A stretch of 5,174 bases of DNA, from NCBI GenBank assembly GCA_029946045.1, contig JAQSDS010000148.1:1-5174 (forward strand). The letters run 5' to 3'. Position numbers and translations under genes: made by a program. The notes beneath the pieces were generated by a model. That model was not told the DNA's origin and searched no databases. It worked only from the letters and a program-made list of their open reading frames with translations. Positions 1 to 5,174 of the stretch are shown piece after piece. The first letter of the stretch is position 1, and every line of letters starts with the position of its first letter. The stretch comes from Rhodoferax sp. GTDB taxonomy: Bacteria; Pseudomonadota; Gammaproteobacteria; Burkholderiales; Burkholderiaceae_C.

Positions 1-22
1 GAGTGCGCTCGCTGGGGTGCAT
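1..22 (-). CDS. Possible start of a further operon gene, cut by the window edge
   Basis: An ATG at 22-20 overlaps the TGA of the dehydratase gene (24-22) in a TGATG arrangement, and the frame stays open for the remaining seven codons, reading MHPSERT. The other junctions in this window are equally tight, which makes a coupled next gene plausible. Seven codons are too few to name a product, and an open frame of this length is expected by chance, so this is a tentative call. Confidence 0.3.
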
Positions 23-1548
23 CACATCACCGCACCCACTTGCCAGGGCCCGAATTCGTTTTGACCATAACCATGGGCCTCGCTTTTGGACACTTGCCCT
101 GAGGCGGTGGCCAGCATCAGCTCAAAAATGCGCTGCCCCATGTCCGCAACGCTACTGTCACCGTCAATGATGCTGCCGCAATTGATGTCGATGTCGTCGG
201 CTTGCCGGGTCCAGAGTGCGGTGTTGGTGGCCAGCTTGAGCGAGGGCGTGGGGCTGCAACCGTAGGCCGAGCCGCGCCCGGTGGTGAAACAGATCACGTT
301 GGCGCCGCCTGCCACCTGGCCGGTGGCGCTGACCGGGTCGTAGCCGGGTGTGTCCATGAAAACCAGTCCACGGGCGGTGACGGGCTCGGCGTACTGGTAA
401 ACCGCCTGCAGGTTCGTGGTGCCGCCCTTGGCAACGGCCCCCAGCGATTTTTCCAGGATGGTCGTCAAGCCCCCGGCCTTGTTGCCGTGCGACGGGTTGT
501 TGTTCATCTCGCCGCCGTTGATCTGGGTGTAGTGCTCCCACCACTTGATGCGTTCGATCAGTCGCTCGCCCACCTCGCGCGTCACGGCGCGGCGTGTGAG
601 CAGATGCTCGGCGCCGTAAATTTCGGGGGTCTCGCTCAAGATGGCGGTGCCGCCGTGCGCCACCAGCAGGTCAACGGCTGCACCCAGCGCCGGGTTGGCG
701 CTGATGCCCGAGTAGCCGTCCGAGCCGCCGCATTGCAAGCCGACCGTCAGATGGCCGGCCGAGCAGGGTACCCGCTGCACCGCGTTGGCCTGCGCCAGCA
801 TGGCTTCAAGCTGCGCGATGCCCCTGGCAATGGCGGCGGCGGTGCCACCCGCTTCCTGAATATTGAAGGTGCGCAAGGTGTCACCTTCACGCAGGTGGCT
901 GTTGGCCAGCCAGGCCGTGATCTGGTTCGACTCGCAGCCCAGACCGACCACCAGCACCGCGGCAAAGTTGGCGTGCGTGGCATAGCCCGCCAACGTGCGC
1001 TGCAGCAGTTGCATGCCCAGACCTGCGTTGTCCATGGCACAACCCGTGCCATGCGTCAGTGCCGTGACGCCATCGATGTTCGGGAACGGGGCCAGTGCGC
1101 CGGGGTTGGTGCGGCGCGAACAATGGTCGGCAATGGCGCGTGCCACCGTGGCCGAGCAGTTCACGCTGGTCAACACGCCGAGGTAGTTGCGCGTGGCCAC
1201 GCGGCCATCGTCACGAACGATGCCCATGAAATTGGCCTGCCGGCGCGGTGTCTCGGGTTTGATGTCGGCGCTAAAAGCGTAGTCGCGTGCAAAGTCGCCT
1301 TTGTTGTCGCCCAGGTTCAGGTTGTGGCTGTGCACATGCTCACCGGCGGCGATGGCTTGGCTGGCATAACCGATGATCTGGTTGTAGCGCCGCACCGGGG
1401 CACCTGCGGCCAGGGCATGCAGGGCGACTTTGTGGCCGGCGGGAATGAGTCCCTTGACAGTGATGTCGCCCAGCGGGGTACCGCCTACCAATTGCCGGCG
1501 GGCGATCAGCACATCATCGTTGGGGTGGAGTTGAATGCAAGGGTTCAT
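22..1548 (-). CDS. uxaA: UxaA/GarD-family sugar-acid dehydratase, probable altronate dehydratase
   Basis: Cytoplasmic dehydratase that removes water from an aldonic or aldaric acid. E. coli UxaA turns D-altronate into 2-keto-3-deoxygluconate; GarD acts on galactarate. The 508 residues are full length (UxaA about 495, GarD about 523). Domains: an N-terminal SAF-type domain (about 1-95) with IPAGHKVAL (35-43), RRYNQIIGYA (53-62) and GEHVHSHN (69-76); then the altronase core from about 107, with GIVRDDGRVATRNYLGVL (109-126), VNCSATV (129-135), ALTHGTGCAMD (163-173), GLGCESNQI (202-210), GLQCGGSDGYSGI (270-282), NNNPSHGNKAGGLTTILEKS (349-368) and TTGRGSAYGC (422-431), ending EFGPWQVGAVM. The Cys-rich core fits a metal-dependent dehydratase. 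HGTGCAMD resembles UxaA more than GarD in my memory, so altronate is preferred, but substrate is not proven. The ATG at 1548 overlaps the FAH-family stop (ATGA) with no clear Shine-Dalgarno, implying translational coupling. Confidence 0.88.
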   Translation of the reverse strand: MNPCIQLHPNDDVLIARRQLVGGTPLGDITVKGLIPAGHKVALHALAAGAPVRRYNQIIGYASQAIAAGEHVHSHNLNLGDNKGDFARDYAFSADIKPETPRRQANFMGIVRDDGRVATRNYLGVLTSVNCSATVARAIADHCSRRTNPGALAPFPNIDGVTALTHGTGCAMDNAGLGMQLLQRTLAGYATHANFAAVLVVGLGCESNQITAWLANSHLREGDTLRTFNIQEAGGTAAAIARGIAQLEAMLAQANAVQRVPCSAGHLTVGLQCGGSDGYSGISANPALGAAVDLLVAHGGTAILSETPEIYGAEHLLTRRAVTREVGERLIERIKWWEHYTQINGGEMNNNPSHGNKAGGLTTILEKSLGAVAKGGTTNLQAVYQYAEPVTARGLVFMDTPGYDPVSATGQVAGGANVICFTTGRGSAYGCSPTPSLKLATNTALWTRQADDIDINCGSIIDGDSSVADMGQRIFELMLATASGQVSKSEAHGYGQNEFGPWQVGAVM

Positions 1549-2717
1549 GTCAGTAGACCGCGTTGGGCCAGGTTGCGCATCAGATGGGAACAGCCAAAAG
1601 TCCAGGGTGCACAGGCGTCGGTGCGCCGCATGCGGTTGAGCAGGGTGCCGAGTTGCGGCGCCGATATGCGCACGATGTCGCCCTCCTTGTGGGTAAAGCC
1701 GCCGCCCACGCGATCGCGGTCCTTGACCGGGGCAAACAGCGTGCCCAGAAACAGCATGGCGCCATCGGGGTATTGGTGGTGCGGGCCCATCATCTGGCGC
1801 ACCAGATCTTCGGGGTCGCGGCTGATCTGGGCCATGGACGAAGAACCCTCAAGCGTGAAACCATCTTCACCACTGACCGTGAGTGACAGGGTGGTCTGGC
1901 GCAGGTCGTCGAGGCTGAACGTGGCATCAAACAGGCGCAGGAACGGCCCGATGGCGGCCGAGGCGTTGTTGTCTTTCGCCTTGCCCAGCAGCAGGGCCGA
2001 GCGGCCCTCGATGTCACGCAGGTTGACGTCGTTGCCCAGCGCCGCGCCCACAATGACGCCGCGGGAGTTGACCGCCAGCACCACCTCGGGCTCGGGGTTA
2101 TTCCAGCTGGAGGCCGGATGCAAGCCGGCGTCAAACCCGCTGCCCACAGCGGCCATGGGTGGCGCCTTGGTGAAAATCTCGGCGTCTGGGCCAATGCCCA
2201 CTTCGAGGTACTGGCTCCAGACGCCCTGATCAATCAACACCTGCTTCAATGCCATGGCCTGGCTTGAGCCCGGCTTCAATCTGGACAGGTCGTCGCCCAC
2301 CAGAGTCGTGATTTCGGCGCGAATGGCCACGGCCGCTGCCGGGTTGCCACGCGCTTTTTCTTCAATGACGCGCTCCAGCATCGAGATGGCGAAGGTCACG
2401 CCCGCTGCCTTGATGGCCTGCAGGTCTGCGGGCGCCAGCAGCCAGGGCTGTTTGGGGTCGCGCTGGTCGGGCGGGGTGTTGGCCAGCAGTTCGGTGAGTG
2501 TGCCGATGCGTTCTCCGCCGGCCTGTCGCAACGCAGTGGCCGGGTCGGCCTGTTCGCACAGGTCGCGCACAGTTGGAAAGCTCGCTGTGATGTCGATCAC
2601 GTCTTCACCGCGCAGGGCGACCACGGATGGCCCTGCCAGTTCGGGGCGCCAGACGCGGGCGACCAGCGCGCCAGCGGTGCCATCTACCGGAAGGCTGGTA
2701 CGGGCAGTAAGTTGCAT
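1545..2717 (-). CDS. Fumarylacetoacetate hydrolase (FAH) superfamily enzyme, XylX-like; probable 2-keto-3-deoxy sugar-acid dehydratase or hydrolase
   Basis: Cytoplasmic metal-dependent enzyme of the FAH fold. The 390-residue length, an N-terminal region of about 100 residues before the catalytic core, and the C-terminal TFGCSHLMRNLAQRGLL fit the long XylX-type group that acts on 2-keto-3-deoxy sugar acids, rather than short FAH hydrolases of about 280 residues. Visible features: GVTFAISMLERVIEE (106-120), with candidate catalytic Glu115; NNPEPEVVL (206-214) and GNDVNLRD (228-235), giving metal ligands Glu209, Glu211 and Asp230 with the same E-x-E-(18)-D spacing I recall from Sulfolobus KdaD; GKAKDNNAS (245-253); and GGGFTHKEGDIVRIS (338-352). 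The start is the ATG at 2717, placed by a purine-rich site six bases upstream; a TTG at 2720 immediately before it is less likely. It follows dctM by 27 bases and its TGA overlaps the next gene by ATGA. Family is confident. Whether it dehydrates a C5 or C6 keto-deoxy acid or hydrolyses a diketo acid is not determinable here. Confidence 0.85.
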   Translation of the reverse strand: MQLTARTSLPVDGTAGALVARVWRPELAGPSVVALRGEDVIDITASFPTVRDLCEQADPATALRQAGGERIGTLTELLANTPPDQRDPKQPWLLAPADLQAIKAAGVTFAISMLERVIEEKARGNPAAAVAIRAEITTLVGDDLSRLKPGSSQAMALKQVLIDQGVWSQYLEVGIGPDAEIFTKAPPMAAVGSGFDAGLHPASSWNNPEPEVVLAVNSRGVIVGAALGNDVNLRDIEGRSALLLGKAKDNNASAAIGPFLRLFDATFSLDDLRQTTLSLTVSGEDGFTLEGSSSMAQISRDPEDLVRQMMGPHHQYPDGAMLFLGTLFAPVKDRDRVGGGFTHKEGDIVRISAPQLGTLLNRMRRTDACAPWTFGCSHLMRNLAQRGLLT

Positions 2718-2723
2718 CAAGTT

Positions 2724-2731
2724 TCTCTCTC
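2724..2731 (-). promoter_or_regulatory. Ribosome binding site deciding the FAH-family start
   Basis: Reads GAGAGAGA on the minus strand and ends six bases before the ATG at 2717. This spacing favours that ATG over the adjacent in-frame TTG at 2720. It lies in the short gap after dctM, so the enzyme pair can be translated independently of the transporter genes. Confidence 0.65.
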
Positions 2732-2744
2732 GGCTGATGCCGGT

Positions 2745-4043
2745 TTAATGCGTGACGTAACCCATGGTTTGCGGCAACCACAACACAATTTGCGGAAAAA
2801 ATGTCAAGGCGAGCAACAACATCAGCAGCATGATCAGAAAGGGCCAGCCTTCCTTCATCATTTCGCCAATGGGAATGCCAGTGAGCGCTTTGGTCACAAA
2901 CAACAGCATGCCGAACGGTGGGTGTATGAGGCCAATCATCATGTTGAGCACCACCAGCACGCCAAAATGCACCAGGTCAATGCCCAGCAGCTTGGCCGCT
3001 GGCAGCAGCATGGGCACAAATACCAGCAGCAGCACCGACACGTCCAGGAAACAACCCAGCACCAGAAACATCACGTTCACCAACAGCAGAAATTTGATTT
3101 GGGACAGGTGCATGCTGTCCACCCATTGAGCCATGGCTTGTGGCACGCCCTCTGCTGTGAAAGCATAGTTGAGCATGAACGAGCCCGCCAGAATCATGGT
3201 GATGACCGCACTGCCGCGCGCTGACTCCAGTACCACCCCCCAGAAACTGCGCCAGCTCAGCGCACGGAACACCACCGCAGCGAGGATCAGCGAATGCAAT
3301 GCGGCGACTGCAGCGGCCTCGGTCGGGGTGAAGATACCGGAGTAAATACCGCCCAGCAACACGATCGGCATGGACAAGGGCAGCGCGCCACGAAAAATCA
3401 GACCGGCCCATTCCGAGCGCGGCACGGGTTCGTCACGCGGCATATTGCGCTTGACGGCAATCACATGCACAACAAGCATCATCAGGCTGGCCATCAAGAA
3501 GCCCGGCACCACGCCACCAAGAAACAGTGCGCCCACCGAAGCACCTGAGACCAGGGCATAAATCACCATCGGGATCGACGGTGGAATGATGGGGCCCAGG
3601 GTGGCACTGGCCACCACCACGGCGCCAGCAAACCCGCGCGTGTATTCGGGTTTCTTGAGCATCTGGCGGATCGTGACCAGGCCCGGACCGGCGGCATCGG
3701 CAATGGCGCTGCCGCTCATCCCCGAGAAAATCACGCTCACCAGAATGTCGACTTGCGCCAGGCCGCCGCGCATGCGTCCGACCAGAATGCGGCAAAAGTC
3801 AAAAATGCGCTCGCTCACGGTGCCGGCGTTCATGATGTTGGCTGCAAACACAAACAAGGGCACGGCGAGCAGGACGTAACTGTTGTACAGACCGTTGCTG
3901 ACCTGCTCGGCCACCAGGCCCAGGTCATTGCCTTTGACCAGCAGGTAGCCAAAGCCGGAGGCCAACATCGAAAACCCGATGGGCATGCGCAGCAGCATGC
4001 CGGCAACCAGCACCAGGACAAGCGTCGTGATCGATGAATTCAT
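2745..4043 (-). CDS. dctM: TRAP transporter large membrane subunit, DctM family
   Basis: Large membrane subunit of the TRAP transporter, carrying the ion-coupled translocation pathway in the inner membrane (usually driven by a sodium gradient in this family). The 432 residues are the normal length and are hydrophobic throughout, with about a dozen membrane segments and re-entrant hairpins. Conserved DctM motifs in order: MPIGFSM (20-26), VPLFVFAANIM (61-71), IFSGMSGSAIADAAGPG (105-121, the SGSA hairpin region linked to ion binding), GPIIPPSIPMVIY (150-162), GGIYSGIFTPTEAAAV (231-246), GCFLD (330-334) and GLIHPPFGMLLFV (371-383). The ATG at 4043 overlaps the dctQ stop in an ATGA. It is preceded by a modest ACGGAA ribosome site (4050-4055) six bases away. 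The TAA stop is followed by 27 bases and then the FAH-family gene. No separate fused DctQ domain is present, as expected since dctQ is its own gene. No frameshift or missing motif is seen. Confidence 0.97.
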   Translation of the reverse strand: MNSSITTLVLVLVAGMLLRMPIGFSMLASGFGYLLVKGNDLGLVAEQVSNGLYNSYVLLAVPLFVFAANIMNAGTVSERIFDFCRILVGRMRGGLAQVDILVSVIFSGMSGSAIADAAGPGLVTIRQMLKKPEYTRGFAGAVVVASATLGPIIPPSIPMVIYALVSGASVGALFLGGVVPGFLMASLMMLVVHVIAVKRNMPRDEPVPRSEWAGLIFRGALPLSMPIVLLGGIYSGIFTPTEAAAVAALHSLILAAVVFRALSWRSFWGVVLESARGSAVITMILAGSFMLNYAFTAEGVPQAMAQWVDSMHLSQIKFLLLVNVMFLVLGCFLDVSVLLLVFVPMLLPAAKLLGIDLVHFGVLVVLNMMIGLIHPPFGMLLFVTKALTGIPIGEMMKEGWPFLIMLLMLLLALTFFPQIVLWLPQTMGYVTH

Positions 4044-4525
4044 GTCAGATTCCGTAATTCGGCTTCAAGGCCTTCTCCCTTGACCGCTTGCCAGATGGCC
4101 CACGCGCTGCGCACCACCAGGGCGATCAGCAGCAAGACAAACGGCAAATAAACCCACATCAGCGGAATCCCCAGCACCGGTGAGCCTTCGCGTGCCATGA
4201 AATGGACATAGTCCCAGCTGGCAGGCAAACCTGTCAGCGCCAGGCCGCCAATCAGCAGGTTGCCAGCGATGCGCATGACTTGGCGCGCACGAAGGCCAAC
4301 ACTGTTCCAAACCAGATCAAACACCACATGTTCGCGCTCGGGCACCACCATGGCAGCCGCCCACAGAATGACCCAGATGTAGAGAATCACGGCGGCTTCA
4401 TCGGTCCAGGGCAGCGGCTTGTTAAAGCCAAAACGCGCTGTGATCTGGACGATGAAGACGACAAACATCGTCAGGAAGAGGCCGCCGCCAATGGCATTGG
4501 CAGCGTGTTTGAGCCAGCGGATCAT
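4040..4525 (-). CDS. dctQ: TRAP transporter small membrane subunit, DctQ family
   Basis: Small integral membrane subunit of the TRAP transporter, which packs against DctM and helps dock the binding protein. The 161 residues are a normal family length. Four hydrophobic segments are visible, at about residues 11-30, 43-62, 83-105 and 119-146, matching the four-helix DctQ fold. Family motifs include PLPWTDEAA (38-45), just before helix 2, and REHVVFD (64-70), after it. A positively charged N-terminus (MIRWLKH) precedes the first helix. The ATG at 4525 is chosen because it gives this standard N-terminus; no good Shine-Dalgarno precedes it, so translation probably depends on coupling to dctP, which ends 15 bases upstream. 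Its TGA overlaps the dctM ATG by four bases (ATGA, 4040-4043). The call rests on topology, motifs and its position between dctP and dctM. Confidence 0.9.
   Translation of the reverse strand: MIRWLKHAANAIGGGLFLTMFVVFIVQITARFGFNKPLPWTDEAAVILYIWVILWAAAMVVPEREHVVFDLVWNSVGLRARQVMRIAGNLLIGGLALTGLPASWDYVHFMAREGSPVLGIPLMWVYLPFVLLLIALVVRSAWAIWQAVKGEGLEAELRNLT
4050..4055 (-). promoter_or_regulatory. Probable ribosome binding site of dctM
   Basis: On the minus strand this reads ACGGAA, six bases before the ATG at 4043, inside the end of dctQ. It is a partial Shine-Dalgarno match. It supports the ATGA-overlapping start, so both re-initiation from dctQ and direct ribosome entry are possible. Confidence 0.5.
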
Positions 4526-4540
4526 GCGGGTACCGGCGCT

Positions 4541-5174
4541 CTATTTGACGGCGTTGATGCGCTCAACAATGTCCTTGGACCAGACCTTGGCGTAGTCCGA
4601 GTTTTGGTAGGCGGACTGCACTGCCTTGCGAAACGCGTCCAGGTCGGGCGTGGTCACTTGCAGGCCTTCTTTCTTGAAGAACTCCACCAGCTGCGCTTCT
4701 TCCTTGACGCGATTTTCGTTGTTGTAGGCCGCTGCGGCCTGTGCCGCTGCGGTGACCTTTTGTTTCTGGGCGGCGCTCAAGGCATTGAAGCTTTTGTTCG
4801 AAATGGCAATAAAGATGCCGTCCACCAGGTGGCTGGTCAGTACGATCTGCTTCGTCACTTCGTAGAACTTGGCGGCGCGCACCGAGGGCAGCGGGTTGTC
4901 CTGGCCGTCGATGGTGCCGGTCTTGAGGCCCAGATAGACCTCGCCAAAGGCCAGCGGGGTGGACGTGGCGCCCAAGGCTTCACCCAGGAACAGCCATTCC
5001 TTGGAGCCTGGCATGCGCAATTTCAGGCCCTTGAGGTCAGCTGGCGTTCTGACGTTCCTGACTTCGCGCAGATTGAGCTGACGCGTGCCGAGGTACACCG
5101 TAGCCAAGGGGGTGACATCCATTTTTTCGGACACCGTCTTGAACAGCTCGGCACCGATGGGGCCGCTGAAAATT
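4541..5174 (-). CDS. dctP: TRAP transporter periplasmic solute-binding protein, DctP family (5'-truncated by window edge)
   Basis: Periplasmic substrate-binding subunit of a TRAP transporter, which captures an organic acid and delivers it to the DctQM membrane pair. Only the C-terminal 210 residues are visible. The frame stays open to the right edge (the upstream residues read IFSGPIGAELFKT), so the GTG at 5134 is an internal valine, not a start. Family hallmarks, numbered within the visible fragment: GTRQ (Arg31) and KLRMPGS (Arg53), which align with the two carboxylate-contacting arginines I recall from SiaP; TPLAFGEVYLGLKTGTIDGQDNPL at about 72-95, with Asn93 exactly 40 residues after Arg53, as in SiaP; then KFYEVTKQ. 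Relative to my memory of SiaP there is a two-residue insertion between the two arginines. The usual length is about 320-340 residues, so roughly the first third, including the signal peptide, is missing. The TAG stop is 15 bases before dctQ, consistent with one operon. The family is certain; the ligand is not. A sugar acid is inferred from the downstream enzymes. Confidence 0.95.
   Translation of the reverse strand, partial: IFSGPIGAELFKTVSEKMDVTPLATVYLGTRQLNLREVRNVRTPADLKGLKLRMPGSKEWLFLGEALGATSTPLAFGEVYLGLKTGTIDGQDNPLPSVRAAKFYEVTKQIVLTSHLVDGIFIAISNKSFNALSAAQKQKVTAAAQAAAAYNNENRVKEEAQLVEFFKKEGLQVTTPDLDAFRKAVQSAYQNSDYAKVWSKDIVERINAVK

Noticed and set aside
202..2229. A 675-codon open frame on the plus strand across the dehydratase and FAH-family genes
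   Set aside because: It is antisense to two genes with clear family motifs, its translation shows no recognisable domain, and long antisense frames are common in GC-rich coding DNA with biased codon use.
2718..2720. TTG as the start of the FAH-family gene
   Set aside because: An ATG follows immediately, and the purine-rich site is better spaced for that ATG.
2731..2742. Short inverted repeat (CGGC-TGAT-GCCG) between dctM and the FAH-family gene, as a possible terminator
   Set aside because: The stem is only four base pairs and no T-run follows it on the transcribed strand. It sits just before a good ribosome site, so read-through is more likely.
2254..2748. Plus-strand open frames opposite the FAH N-terminus and opposite dctM (also 2712-3224, 3294-3548 and 3586-4037)
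   Set aside because: All are shadows of well-supported minus-strand genes. Their translations are low-complexity, rich in His/Gln or Arg/Ser, with no family motif.
2986..3040. CAG-rich stretch resembling a trinucleotide repeat
   Set aside because: It is in-frame leucine (CTG) coding sequence within the hydrophobic helices of DctM and is not a regular tandem array.
5132..5134. GTG as the start of a 197-residue binding protein
   Set aside because: The same frame continues upstream to the window edge with family-like sequence, and a start here would remove the signal peptide and first lobe. The gene is simply cut by the edge.

Overview
The window holds five genes, all on the minus strand and tightly packed, in the order (read along the minus strand, right to left) dctP - dctQ - dctM - FAH-family enzyme - altronate/galactarate-type dehydratase. 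The base composition is GC-rich, and the protein sequences (a TRAP transporter beside a long FAH-family protein and a UxaA-type dehydratase) suggest a beta-proteobacterium, most likely in Burkholderiales and perhaps Comamonadaceae. This placement is an impression from sequence style, not a database result.

Right part (about 2745-5174): a complete small and large membrane subunit pair, plus the C-terminal 210 residues of the periplasmic binding protein, of a tripartite ATP-independent periplasmic (TRAP) transporter. The binding protein keeps the carboxylate-clamping arginines and the asparagine of the SiaP/DctP family, so an organic acid or sugar acid is the expected cargo. Its start lies beyond the right edge.

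Left part (about 22-2717): two cytoplasmic enzymes. The first is a 390-residue fumarylacetoacetate hydrolase (FAH) superfamily protein of the XylX/2-keto-3-deoxy-sugar-acid dehydratase type, with a complete E-x-E...D metal site. The second is a full-length UxaA/GarD-type sugar-acid dehydratase with its N-terminal SAF domain. The FAH and dehydratase genes overlap by ATGA, as do dctQ and dctM. A possible further gene begins at the left edge in a TGATG overlap.

Taken together this looks like a single catabolic operon: TRAP uptake of a hexonate, hexarate or uronate-like acid, dehydration by the UxaA-type enzyme to a 2-keto-3-deoxy acid (or its hexarate equivalent), and processing of a keto-deoxy intermediate by the FAH-family enzyme. 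The exact substrate cannot be read from the window. No promoter, regulator, RNA gene, mobile element, CRISPR or long intergenic region is visible. The largest gene-free gap is 27 bases. I see no evidence of a wholly new system. The most interesting point is the biochemical pairing of a UxaA-type dehydratase with a XylX-like FAH enzyme.
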